Assembly: GCA_963666475.2 (NCBI GenBank) | Contig: CAXXJM010000001.1 | Coordinates: 806,001 to 870,000, forward strand | DNA from: JBFHIZ01 sp963666475 | Lineage (GTDB): Bacteria; Bacillota; Clostridia; Lachnospirales; Lachnospiraceae | Direction of reading: 5' to 3' | Length of the DNA stretch: 64,000 nucleotides | In this document: positions 43,388-51,762 of the stretch, piece by piece | How the letters are laid out: each line of letters begins with the position of its first letter | Numbering within the stretch: position 1 is the first letter of the stretch | The notes under the pieces: generated by a model | Told to the model about the DNA's origin: nothing | The model's database searches: none | What the model saw: only the letters and a program-made list of their open reading frames with translations | Made by a program: the position numbers and the translations under genes

Positions 43388-44356
43388 CTATTTTCGTATA
43401 AAAATCTGTTTCAATTTACCTTCATTATTTAAGTAAATCAAGAATAAAACTAACGTAGCTGCCGTAATGACCTGTTGTACAGAAGACGGTACAGAAAGTT
43501 TATTATATGCCAAAGAGATAAATGCCGTTGTCACCGCACCTAATAGAAATCCAATTTTTTCATTACAGAATCTTCCGATAAATCCACCTATAAACATAGG
43601 TAAAAATGCTGTGAACATTATAGCTATAGATCCAAAGTTCAAAGTCATCTGTATAGTTCCGTTCTGTGTGTATGTGATTACTCCAACAACACCCATCAAT
43701 GCTCCTGCAATTGCATAACAAATTATCGCATTTCTTTTTTCTTTCACTCCCGTATTTACAGATACTTTCTGCCCAGAAATCAAAGACTTATAATCATATC
43801 CAAACTTTGTATAGTCAAAGATTACAACCATTAAAATAAGTGCAATAATGATTACAATTACATAATTTTGAATACTTGAAAAAGAAGTAAGTTCTGTTTT
43901 CGTAGCAAAGGAAACCCCTGACCCCTTTGTGAACGCAAATGCCAGACCTTCATAAAACAATGTTACGCCAAGAGATACTATGATTGGAGGAAGATTTACG
44001 ATCACATAAACAACTCCTGAAATCACCCCCAAGATCAAACCAAAAATGATTGAAAATATCAACATCTGAATATATCCAAACCCATGTTCTAAACAAATGG
44101 TTGTACTTAAAACAGAAGATAAAAGTGCAATCGATCCAATCGAAAAATCAAAGCGACCAGAACTTAAGTTTATAGATAAGGCAAATGTTGTAAGTCCTAC
44201 TGCTGCTATAGCTTTAAAAAACACTTTTAAATCTTGCATACTTTCAAAAATTCTCGTTCCATTAACACTGCAAAGGATTATGATTACAAGAAATGTAATC
44301 GTTGGAATAATTATAGTTCCAAGCGATTTCTTAAAAAATGAAATAGTTTTTTTCAT
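43388..44356 (-). CDS. ABC transporter permease (RbsC-like), second subunit
   Basis: 322-residue inner-membrane permease of the BPD_transp_2 family with about ten helices. 'LSINLSSGRFDFSIGSIALLSS', read in part as SGRFDFSIGSIALL, is the family's substrate-channel motif, and 'GVVYVIVNLPPIIVSLG' follows. It pairs with the permease at 45713-46687. The ATG at 44356 has AAAGGTGG 5 nt before; an in-frame GTG at 44365 is less likely. It lies downstream of the binding-protein gene and a GC-rich hairpin. Confidence 0.9.
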   Translation of the reverse strand: MKKTISFFKKSLGTIIIPTITFLVIIILCSVNGTRIFESMQDLKVFFKAIAAVGLTTFALSINLSSGRFDFSIGSIALLSSVLSTTICLEHGFGYIQMLIFSIIFGLILGVISGVVYVIVNLPPIIVSLGVTLFYEGLAFAFTKGSGVSFATKTELTSFSSIQNYVIVIIIALILMVVIFDYTKFGYDYKSLISGQKVSVNTGVKEKRNAIICYAIAGALMGVVGVITYTQNGTIQMTLNFGSIAIMFTAFLPMFIGGFIGRFCNEKIGFLLGAVTTAFISLAYNKLSVPSSVQQVITAATLVLFLIYLNNEGKLKQIFIRK

Positions 44357-44374
44357 ATTAACCACCTTTAAATC

Positions 44375-44395
44375 CCGGCCGGGTTTACCGGCCGG
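44375..44395 (-). promoter_or_regulatory. GC-rich intercistronic hairpin
   Basis: Two CCGGCCGG boxes (44375-44382 and 44388-44395) with a 5-nt loop form a very stable stem in an AT-rich region. There is no T-run, so it is not a normal terminator. It lies just after the binding-protein gene and could protect its mRNA from 3' decay, raising its level above the transporter subunits. Confidence 0.65.
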
Positions 44396-44403
44396 TATTT
44401 TAA

Positions 44404-45660
44404 TTATTTTGCACTATTAATATCATCAAAGGAATATGCAGAAACAAACGTTGCAAATAAGTTATAGTCTGCACCTATCATTTCATCCAACAGTTCTTTA
44501 GGATACGCAGGATTATCAGTAGAGTTATCTAAAGCATAATACTTTTCGAACTCTTCTGTACTAGTTGCCACCCAATACCCCTGGCTGAGTGCTAACGCAT
44601 TTCCATCTGCATCCCTAATAGGCATTGCTTGTACTGCACAATATGTTGCTATGAAGATTGGCCCAATACTAGCCGAGAATTTACCGGCAAGATAATCCAG
44701 CATTCCGCCAGCCATTGCTTCTCCATAACTTGATGCATATGCATCAACACTTGCGATTTTCACATCTGTTCCACCGATTGCAGCACCAAAGAAATCAGAG
44801 CCATTTCCAACAGCCAGAATAACCTGTAATCCCTCAATTTGAGCCATAGCTCCACAATCTGCAAACCATGTGTCTGTCATATCATATCCACCAACATATC
44901 CAACTATTGAGACGTTTCCAATGGTAGTGAGTTGTACATCACCTGTTCCATAAATTGTTCCAATAATATCATCTTTTGTTGTAGAACCAAGGTAGTTACC
45001 ACCAGTATAATCAGCCATCGCAGTTAACATACCTGCTGCGCGATAAATATGCATATCCGTATAATAAGGAATTGCACCTCCAAATATTGCAAATTCTGTT
45101 TTTCCCTGTTCAAGATAATGCATTGCCATATCGTAACCTGTTTGATATTCATCTTCTAAAGATGGACCAATTGCACCAATATAGTGCTCATATGACTTAT
45201 AAGTTTCGAATTGTTCATCAGTTAAAGTTCCTGTAGCAACGGCATAATACACACCAGCACCTTCACACTGCTCGATCTGTGATGCTCTGTCAAATGATGA
45301 GAATGAAATAATTGCTTTGCAATTATTAGCAATGAATGTGTCAATTGCAGATTTCTCTGCTGCGGAATCCGCCAATTCATCAGAGTACACAAATTCTACA
45401 GGATATACACTTGCAATATAATTTTCGTAATAAGAACGAAAAGCCAATGCTTCTGCAGTCGTTGCATCTGATACTAGTACACCAATTTTGAAACTCTCTA
45501 CAGTTACGTCTTCCGCCGCTGTTGTTTCTTCTGTTTCATTTGCCACTTCATTTGTTGATTGATCAGCAGCTTCATTTGTGCCGCCGGTATTGTTACCACA
45601 TCCTACTAGTAATGACATTGTCATAATCAGACACAATAACAGTGATACTACTTTTTTCAT
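44404..45660 (-). CDS. Periplasmic-binding-type lipoprotein of the sugar ABC transporter
   Basis: Lipid-anchored solute-binding protein of about 418 residues: 'MKKVVSLLLCLIMTMSLLVGCG' signal and lipobox, a Thr/Glu-rich linker, then a two-lobe type-1 binding fold ('ESFKIGVLVSDATTAEALAF', 'NNCKAIISFSSFDRA', 'VSIVGYVGGYDMTDTWFAD', 'LQVILAVGNGSDFFGAAI'). Its ligand is probably a sugar or glycoside. The start is at 45660 with GGAGG 8 nt upstream; the frame extends to 45696 without support. Located between the two permease genes, followed by a stabilising hairpin. Confidence 0.88.
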   Translation of the reverse strand: MKKVVSLLLCLIMTMSLLVGCGNNTGGTNEAADQSTNEVANETEETTAAEDVTVESFKIGVLVSDATTAEALAFRSYYENYIASVYPVEFVYSDELADSAAEKSAIDTFIANNCKAIISFSSFDRASQIEQCEGAGVYYAVATGTLTDEQFETYKSYEHYIGAIGPSLEDEYQTGYDMAMHYLEQGKTEFAIFGGAIPYYTDMHIYRAAGMLTAMADYTGGNYLGSTTKDDIIGTIYGTGDVQLTTIGNVSIVGYVGGYDMTDTWFADCGAMAQIEGLQVILAVGNGSDFFGAAIGGTDVKIASVDAYASSYGEAMAGGMLDYLAGKFSASIGPIFIATYCAVQAMPIRDADGNALALSQGYWVATSTEEFEKYYALDNSTDNPAYPKELLDEMIGADYNLFATFVSAYSFDDINSAK

Positions 45661-45712
45661 ACAATTTTCCTCCATTTGTTCTTGTATATTTAGCATTTCT
45701 GCATGATACCAA

Positions 45713-46687
45713 TTATCTTGTTAAAAGTCCTGTACGGTTTTTTCCAGATGCCAAGAATACTACCAGAATAAATACTCCTGCTTTTACCATCTGTCCAATT
45801 CCTACATTTAAGTTAAGCATGGTCATGATCTGACTTAAAAAAACCATAGAAAAAGCTCCTACTACTGCAGCAGATACTTTACTTTTAGCTCCGCCCGAAA
45901 CTGGCATGCCGCCAAAAACGATTGCAATGATTACGTCCATTCCGACACTGGTCCCTGTATCTTTTGTGAGCGTAGGTGCATATATAATGGATAATATTGC
46001 ACCTATCCCAACTGCAATACCAGTTATTACAAACGCAATAATCGCCAACTTCTTATCCGATATACCAGATAATTTTGCACATACAGGATTTCCGCCGATA
46101 TACTTTAGTTGCCTACCAATTTTTGTAATGTTGTAAACAAATCCAGCTACAACAAGCATAGTAATCAAAACAAAAATTTTCACTCCTAGATTGTCCAACT
46201 CTTTTACCGCAATTGCAGGAACCTTAATCTGAGAACCTGTCCCATTCGCCGATATCAGTACGCTGACTAGTGCATTCAAAACGCTTAGCATAGCAATTGT
46301 AGTTACAAACACTGGTAGATTAAATATGGATGCAAGAACTGAGTTCGTCAGTGAGATCACAACTGCAACTACAATACTCGTCAAAAACATCAATGCTATA
46401 CTTTCTGTACGTAGATATATCATTCCTCCAAGAAGCGCACTTACTGCGACAGATGCTCCTAGGCTAATATCAAAGGATCCTAATGAATAAATGAACACTG
46501 CACCAGTTGCTACAACTGCTACCACCACCGACTGATTTATGATTGCCTTCATCCCATAAGCTATATTGTAGTCTTTTATGCTTCCCAGAATTAAGTACAC
46601 GGATACAAGAAAAATCAACCCTAGCAAAGGTGATAACTTGCTTAAAAACTTTCCTAAATTTTTTTTAAAAATTTCCGATTTATTCAT
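45713..46687 (-). CDS. ABC transporter permease (RbsC-like), first subunit
   Basis: 324-residue membrane protein, about ten helices, BPD_transp_2 family. 'YSLGSFDISLGASVAVSAL' is the conserved channel segment, 'IFNLPVFVTTIAML' and 'DVIIAIVFGGMPVSGGAKSK' are later family blocks. It forms a heterodimer with the 43388-44356 product. GGGAAGAG before the ATG. Starts 14 nt after the ATPase gene. Confidence 0.92.
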   Translation of the reverse strand: MNKSEIFKKNLGKFLSKLSPLLGLIFLVSVYLILGSIKDYNIAYGMKAIINQSVVVAVVATGAVFIYSLGSFDISLGASVAVSALLGGMIYLRTESIALMFLTSIVVAVVISLTNSVLASIFNLPVFVTTIAMLSVLNALVSVLISANGTGSQIKVPAIAVKELDNLGVKIFVLITMLVVAGFVYNITKIGRQLKYIGGNPVCAKLSGISDKKLAIIAFVITGIAVGIGAILSIIYAPTLTKDTGTSVGMDVIIAIVFGGMPVSGGAKSKVSAAVVGAFSMVFLSQIMTMLNLNVGIGQMVKAGVFILVVFLASGKNRTGLLTR

Positions 46688-46701
46688 ATCTCTTCCCTTT
46701 T

Positions 46702-48225
46702 CTAAATCATATAATGGATCAGATCCGCTTCACTTAAGTCTTTGCTTCTAGACACTTCTTTTCTCACTTCACCGTCTTTCATAATTAAAATTCGATCTGA
46801 CATTCCTATTAACTCTGCCATTTCTTCTGATACAATCAAAATTGATTTTCCTTCTTTTTTCATCTGATACATAAGCTGATACATCGCCTGTTTGACTCCA
46901 ATGTCAACCCCTCTTGTTGGACAATCCAAGATCAGAATCTCACTTCCTCTCCCAATCCATTTTCCAAAAACTACTTTCTGTTTATTCCCCCCTGATAAGG
47001 TCGAAACATTCTGATCCATACTGTTGCACTTGATCTTCAGTGCCTCTATCTGTTTTTCAACATATGCCTTTTCTTTGTGCGGTAAAAGAATTGTTTTTGC
47101 CACCGCAAACTTTTCTAGACCTGCAACAGCGATATTATCTTTTATACTTGCATTCAGACAAAGTGATTCCTGATCTCTATCCTTCGCCACATATCCCACT
47201 TGCTGTCGCATTGCATCTGCTTCATTTTTTAATATTTTTCCGTGAATTTCGACCTGTCCTTCATCGGCTTTTATATTTCCAAAAAGCACTTTACACAACT
47301 CATGCATACCACAATGAGACAAACCACCAACGCCTAGGATCTCACCTTTATGTAAATTAAAAGATAAATTATTCAAAAATCCTTTATAGCTAATTTCTTT
47401 AGCTTCTAGTACGATTTCTTTTGAATAGCTCCCATCATAATCACTTCTATAATAATCTCCTCGAAGTTCTCTTCCAATCATACTCGTCTTAATATGATTT
47501 TCATCAAATTCACTTTTATCAAAAGTAATAATGATTTTCCCATCTCTCAAAACAGTTAAAGCATCACATACATTCATGATTTCATCCAAATCATGCGATA
47601 TAAAAATAACCGCTTTATTCTTTTTCTTCATTTCCTCCATAATCTTGTATGTAATCTCTCTACCAGTCTGAGACAAAGCGGTTGTGGTTTCATCTACAAT
47701 AAGAACTTCCGGGTTACGGTTGTATATTTTTGCAATTTCTATTAATTTTCTTGTCTGTAGATCTAGCGATCCTGTGATTGCCTTAGGATCGACATTTTTT
47801 GCCCCAATCCTATCTAATGCCTCTTTCGCTGCGCTGACCATTTTCTTTTTATTGATTAATCCAAACCCTTTTCCACTTGCATCTTTACGTATTCGAAACT
47901 TATCACTTTCTCCAAGAAAAATATTCTCTGCTACTGTAATTCCAGGAACAGTTCCTGTTTCCTGAACAATCATTCCGATCCCTTGATCAAGGGCATGTAG
48001 CATAGACTCAGGTCTCCAACTCGTCCCTTTATATAGCATTTGTCCACTATCCGCTGATTGCATTCCTGAAATAATAGAGGTAACCGTTGACTTACCAGAT
48101 CCATTCTCTCCAATTAGTCCGTGAATCTCTCCTCTTTGAATTGAAATATTTACACTGTTCAAAGCCACGGTGCTACCAAAGCTTTTGTTCATCTGTTTTA
48201 CTTCAACAATAATTTCTTTTGTCAT
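46702..48225 (-). CDS. Sugar ABC transporter ATP-binding protein (RbsA-like)
   Basis: 507 residues with two fused ATPase domains. The first has Walker A 'GLIGENGSGKSTVTSI' and Walker B 'LIVDETTTALS'. The second has a non-canonical Walker A region ('GVGGLSHCGMHELCKVLFG', lacking the GKS/T) but a good signature 'VSTLSGGNKQKVVFGKW' and 'LILDCPTRGVDIG'. One degenerate nucleotide site is usual in RbsA/MglA/XylG. The ATG at 48225 has AAAGG upstream; the 27 extra codons to 48306 overlap the preceding gene's end and are not conserved. Second gene of the operon. Confidence 0.9.
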   Translation of the reverse strand: MTKEIIVEVKQMNKSFGSTVALNSVNISIQRGEIHGLIGENGSGKSTVTSIISGMQSADSGQMLYKGTSWRPESMLHALDQGIGMIVQETGTVPGITVAENIFLGESDKFRIRKDASGKGFGLINKKKMVSAAKEALDRIGAKNVDPKAITGSLDLQTRKLIEIAKIYNRNPEVLIVDETTTALSQTGREITYKIMEEMKKKNKAVIFISHDLDEIMNVCDALTVLRDGKIIITFDKSEFDENHIKTSMIGRELRGDYYRSDYDGSYSKEIVLEAKEISYKGFLNNLSFNLHKGEILGVGGLSHCGMHELCKVLFGNIKADEGQVEIHGKILKNEADAMRQQVGYVAKDRDQESLCLNASIKDNIAVAGLEKFAVAKTILLPHKEKAYVEKQIEALKIKCNSMDQNVSTLSGGNKQKVVFGKWIGRGSEILILDCPTRGVDIGVKQAMYQLMYQMKKEGKSILIVSEEMAELIGMSDRILIMKDGEVRKEVSRSKDLSEADLIHYMI

Positions 48226-48256
48226 CTCAATAACCTTTCTGTAAAAAAAGCCGTTT

Positions 48257-48490
48257 CTATTGTTCTCCCATAAAATCAATAATCTTTTCAATATCCTCTT
48301 TTTCATATGCTACTAACTCAAGCTCCGGTATATCACTACTTGCAAATACATTGGCTAGTGCAACAAACTGGCATAATTTTGATTTTAAATTCAGTCGATC
48401 ACCTTCTCCAGTTACCAGTTCTATTTTCCCCTCGCAAGAATCCACCATTTTAAAAAAAGCATCAACATCTTTAATATTATTAATTTTCAT
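48257..48490 (-). CDS. Small conserved-looking protein leading the ABC operon
   Basis: 77-residue acidic protein without signal or membrane segment ('MKINNIKDVDAFFKMVDSC', 'EGKIELVTGEGDRLNLKSK', 'LCQFVALANVFASSDIPEL'). I do not recognise a named family. GAGGTGG 5 nt before the ATG at 48490 is a strong ribosome binding site. It is the first gene of the operon that runs to 37493 and lies divergent from the AraC regulator, so it may be a small adaptor or regulator of the transporter. Confidence 0.7.
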   Translation of the reverse strand: MKINNIKDVDAFFKMVDSCEGKIELVTGEGDRLNLKSKLCQFVALANVFASSDIPELELVAYEKEDIEKIIDFMGEQ

Positions 48491-48639
48491 ATGATCCACC
48501 TCATTCCTATAAAATTATTATACTTTTATGACCCGTAGATTCAATTGTCTATATCAGTCAAATATATTGACTTTATTTGATATTTATATTATATTCAATA
48601 TGATTCTAATGATTTTTTTTGATATTTTTGGAGGATATG

Positions 48640-49686
48640 ATGGAATTATCAAGATTAAAGAATGATGTGTTTCAACTGAATGATGAAGAGCAGTTCTACC
48701 GAAAATATTATTTTGCAAAACAACAACAATATTCCTTAGAGAAATTTATTGCCGAAATCGATATCAATTATGTCTTGCAACACAATCTGATGATCCCAGA
48801 AATTAAAGAGACTATTCCTCCACAGTTTGAGGATTCTTTCTTTTTAGATATCTCTGATGACAAAAGTATTGGTATAGTAAAGCATAATCGATATACTCCT
48901 GCAATCGAGCATTCTCACACTTTTTTTGAAATGATTTATATTTACAGCGGATCGTGCAATCAAAAAATAAATGGTCAGGAAATTCACTTACGTTCTGGGG
49001 ACATCTGTGTTGTACCTCCTGGTATCACACACAATATTGAAGTTTTTGATGATAGTATAGTAATAAACGTACTTATGCGCAAAAGCACACTTCACAATAT
49101 TTTCTTTAATTTTCTTAGAACACCAAATATTCTTTCAGCCTTTTTTTTAAACAACATATATTCAAAAAATGGAAATGACTATATTATTTTTCACTCTGGG
49201 AACGACCAGGATTTAAAAGAAAAGTTTATATACATGCTTTGGGAAACCGAAAATAAGGATGTTTATTATTATCAAATGATTAGTAATACTATCATGTTAA
49301 TTTTTGGAGCACTAATCAGATATTATGAAAAAAGCGTTGAAACACCGACCTTTACTCATAAGTCCGATGTACAACGCTTTGCAATCCTTCAGTATATTCA
49401 GGCAAACTACACAACTGTGCGCTTGGAAGATATTGCTGATCACTTTCATTATTCAACAGAATACACTTCAAAATTAATCAAAAGCACTACAGGTTACACT
49501 TATACAAAAATATTACAACAAATTCGAATTGAAAAATCTCAAGTACTATTGCAAGATACAAATATGACCGTCTCCGATATTAGCAGTCACATTGGTTATG
49601 AAACGACAGAACATTTTATACGCACTTTTAAAAAAATCATCGGTATGACACCAACTGAGTATAGAAGAGCCGGAAATCATATATAG
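48640..49686 (+). CDS. AraC-family regulator with N-terminal cupin
   Basis: 348 residues. The N-terminal cupin-type sensor (about 60-160) shows 'HSHTFFEMIYIYSG', 'LRSGDICVVPPGITHNIEV'. The C-terminal AraC/XylS DNA-binding domain (about 245-345) has two helix-turn-helices: 'LEDIADHFHYSTEYTSKLIK' and 'VSDISSHIGYETTEHFIRTF' ending 'MTPTEYRR'. The ATG at 48640 has GGAGG 5 nt upstream; other upstream starts are poorer. It is transcribed away from the ABC/GH operon across a 150-nt spacer, so it most likely activates that operon in response to a sugar. Confidence 0.92.
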   Translation: MELSRLKNDVFQLNDEEQFYRKYYFAKQQQYSLEKFIAEIDINYVLQHNLMIPEIKETIPPQFEDSFFLDISDDKSIGIVKHNRYTPAIEHSHTFFEMIYIYSGSCNQKINGQEIHLRSGDICVVPPGITHNIEVFDDSIVINVLMRKSTLHNIFFNFLRTPNILSAFFLNNIYSKNGNDYIIFHSGNDQDLKEKFIYMLWETENKDVYYYQMISNTIMLIFGALIRYYEKSVETPTFTHKSDVQRFAILQYIQANYTTVRLEDIADHFHYSTEYTSKLIKSTTGYTYTKILQQIRIEKSQVLLQDTNMTVSDISSHIGYETTEHFIRTFKKIIGMTPTEYRRAGNHI

Positions 49687-49702
49687 GAAATTCTCTCTGC
49701 AC

Positions 49703-49740
49703 AAAAAACACACTCCATTGACTATAGGAATGTGTTTTTT
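49703..49740. terminator. Intrinsic terminator after the AraC gene
   Basis: Arms 49703-49716 and 49727-49740 (AAAAAACACA..TCC with complement, one mismatch) and a T-run on both sides. It serves the plus-strand AraC gene and probably also the minus-strand lipoprotein group. Confidence 0.85.
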
Positions 49741-49777
49741 CGTAAGTACTTACAACAAGCCAACAAATAGAAAAGGA

Positions 49778-49846
49778 TCACTTTCCACAACCCGGCATAC
49801 AAAAGCATATTGCAATTACAAAAAAGCTAACCCGTAGTATTTTCAT
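49778..49846 (-). CDS. Tiny 22-residue lipoprotein-like peptide
   Basis: ATG at 49846 to TGA at 49778 gives MKILRVSFFVIAICFCMPGC followed by GK. It has a good AGGAG-type site (ATAGGAGATTTTATG), a Lys/Arg start, a hydrophobic core and a PGC lipobox-like end, so the mature product would be only a lipidated Cys-Gly-Lys. It starts 8 nt after the stop of the 227-residue lipoprotein gene. It may be a relic of a lipoprotein or a true tiny lipopeptide similar in plan to lysis/release lipoproteins. No homologue known to me. Confidence 0.4.
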   Translation of the reverse strand: MKILRVSFFVIAICFCMPGCGK

Positions 49847-49854
49847 AAAATCTC

Positions 49855-50538
49855 CTATGGTAAATAATTTTCTATGATTGCAACAATTTCATCTTCACAA
49901 AAGATGAATTTGCAAAAGATCTTTTGATTGACACTTTCTTGAATATGCGACTCCAACTGCTCTTTTACAGCCCATTGTGGTTGAAAATTCTGATCTAATA
50001 TATTCACAATTACTTCCTCATTTACCACATATTCTTCTTCTACTGTATTCTCATTATACAAATAAAATCCATTCGGAAAATCATCATCGGTAAGACCTAG
50101 CTCTGCAATCCTCTCCAAATCTGAATCCTTAATCCATTCTAAATCATCAAAATATAGCACTTTTCTGTCTATGTCAAAACGATCTATCCACCCAAATTTC
50201 CTTGAATACTCGCTGGGATTACTTACAATGGCATCCAATATGTTCACTTGGATATTTCGTTGTTTCAAATATTCCGAATTATCAATCTGGCCTTCGATAT
50301 CCAAATTCATGTCCTTCAAGTCATTGTAGATCTCTTGATCGCCTTCCATTTGATTTCTTTCTTCTTCAACTAAGGCTTCTAATTGAGCGATCTTTTCATC
50401 CTGATTTTTAACTTCTTCTACTAACGTAGATATTCTATTAGCATAGTCAACCGCTTCTTTTACCGAACCTTCTTCACTAGCACATCCTGAAAGTGCGAAT
50501 ATAATTGCGATAAACATGAATATAAGTTTTTTTCTCAT
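49855..50538 (-). CDS. Lipoprotein with coiled coil, unknown function
   Basis: 227 residues: signal 'MRKKLIFMFIAIIFALSGC' with lipobox, then a coiled coil (about 33-75, 'VEEVKNQDEKIAQLEALVEE'), then a compact C-terminal domain with 'RFDIDRKVLYFDDLEWIKD' that reads like a conserved signature of clostridial lipoproteins ending 'FCEDEIVAIIENYLP'. AGAGGAGA precedes the ATG. It sits in a run of minus-strand lipoprotein genes. Function unknown. Confidence 0.7.
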   Translation of the reverse strand: MRKKLIFMFIAIIFALSGCASEEGSVKEAVDYANRISTLVEEVKNQDEKIAQLEALVEEERNQMEGDQEIYNDLKDMNLDIEGQIDNSEYLKQRNIQVNILDAIVSNPSEYSRKFGWIDRFDIDRKVLYFDDLEWIKDSDLERIAELGLTDDDFPNGFYLYNENTVEEEYVVNEEVIVNILDQNFQPQWAVKEQLESHIQESVNQKIFCKFIFCEDEIVAIIENYLP

Positions 50539-50574
50539 AAAATCTCCTCTCCAATTGAACTTATATAGATGATA

Positions 50575-50946
50575 CTAATTACCGAAAACGGTAAGGATTG
50601 CTTCCTCATTTCCATCTATTTTTATTTGAATTGAATCAAATGAAGAGTCCCCATTGATCTTATATGCATAATCCTGCGAATAATCTGCTTCCTCGGTCGC
50701 AAAAGAAATGACCAATACGTTATCTTCGATCATATAAGACATTGTTTGAATTCCTTTATCGACTCCATGATAAAGAATCACTTGGCTTGATGAATTTTTA
50801 ATCATATAAACACCTTGTTGTGTTTTACCATTCATAGTTTCTGTAATCTGATTTGATATTCTATGTGTTTCGACCAACTTGGTATTCGTTGTACATCCTG
50901 TTAAAATCAGCAGTAACAATATAAGTAACCACATCTTTCTATACAT
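50575..50946 (-). CDS. Small lipoprotein, unknown function
   Basis: 123 residues: 'MYRKMWLLILLLLILTGCTT' signal with LTGC lipobox, then a beta-rich globular domain of about 95 residues ('QQGVYMIKNSSSQVILYHGV', 'QTMSYMIEDNVLVISFAT'). The pattern recalls small protease-inhibitor-like or DUF4377-type lipoproteins but no firm match. GAGGGGG lies 6 nt before the ATG at 50946. The start region overlaps the end of a lost membrane-protein gene (50958-51062). Confidence 0.65.
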   Translation of the reverse strand: MYRKMWLLILLLLILTGCTTNTKLVETHRISNQITETMNGKTQQGVYMIKNSSSQVILYHGVDKGIQTMSYMIEDNVLVISFATEEADYSQDYAYKINGDSSFDSIQIKIDGNEEAILTVFGN

Positions 50947-50957
50947 ATTTTTCCCCC

Positions 50958-51062
50958 TCAAAATATTTTATATTTTCGTGTAAAATACACCAAAAATCCA
51001 ATCCCAGAAATAATTGCAACAAATATTCCCACTAATGTCAACGCATAACTAGATGCTGAAAA
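50958..51062 (-). pseudogene. C-terminal remnant of a membrane protein
   Basis: Minus-strand frame 'FSASSYALTLVGIFVAIISG' then 'IGFLVYFTRKYKIF' to a TGA at 50958, preceded by a stop and no start codon. It is one membrane helix with a positive tail, as at the end of small secreted or sortase-type proteins. The 5' part is gone. Its stop is joined to the next gene's ribosome binding site, so it was once cotranslated with it. Confidence 0.45.
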
Positions 51063-51331
51063 TAGATAAAATAATTATTTGACTCTATTAAATTTCGATT
51101 TCATATATTGTTTCGAATGCAAGCTCTTCTCTTTTTAATTTCAACTAATAAAAAAGCCCATGCCAGAATTTCTCGAGCACAAGCCAAAATATTTTTTTAT
51201 ATTAAAATAAATATCCAATTATCCCCACTCAGCCCCTAATAATCATTATATTCCATGTATGTACTGAATACTAGACATTTCCTTTAAAATTACAAATTCG
51301 CTACAATTTTGTTAGATATAATGGAATCCCA
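51063..51331. other. Gene-free spacer
   Basis: No open frame with a ribosome binding site. It holds repeat family 2 copy 2 at 51145-51188 and nothing else that I can name. Confidence 0.5.
51145..51188. repeat. Dispersed repeat family 2, copy 2 (short)
   Basis: Matches the left 40-45 nt of copies 1 (36767-36890) and 3 (54361-54484), including CCAGAATTTCTCGAGCACA. The rest of the repeat is lost or too diverged to see. Confidence 0.6.
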
Positions 51332-51760
51332 TCAATATTTATCATTCAATAACGCAAAACAAATGCGGTCTTCATACTCATTCGTTCTCACATTTTTTGC
51401 AATCTTTGAAAACGTACCTTCTTTAACAAAACGAAGATGATTACAAAGTTATATTGAAGCAATATTACTCGGATGAACCCATGCTTCTAATATATTTATT
51501 CCCAATTTTGAAAACAAAAATAAAATGACTGGCTTAGCCACTTCACTCATTATTCCTTTTCTCCAATATTCACGATTTAAAATAAAACCAATTTTAAGAT
51601 TATTATTAAGTCGGTCAATTGCATATAACGAAATTATTCCAATTAATTTTCCAGATACTTTCTCTTCTATCCCCATTTTAACAAAATACTTCTTTTCATA
51701 CCCAACTTTAAATCTATGTAAGATTTCCAGCACTTCATCTTTAGTCTTTATGCTCCCTTT
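51332..51760 (-). pseudogene. GNAT acetyltransferase relic with nonsense codon
   Basis: Minus-strand frame of a RimJ/RimL-type N-acetyltransferase. 'KKYFVKMGIEEKVSGKLIGI' is followed by the acetyl-CoA region 'IGFILNREYWRKGIMSEVAK' and 'INILEAWVHPSNIASI'. A TAA at 51449 stands where family members have Lys (IASxKL). The same frame then continues 'LCNHLRFVKEGTFSKIAKN' to a stop at 51332. The first 50-60 residues of a normal GNAT protein are missing because the HAD gene directly follows. Broken at both ends. Confidence 0.8.
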
Positions 51761-51762
51761 TC

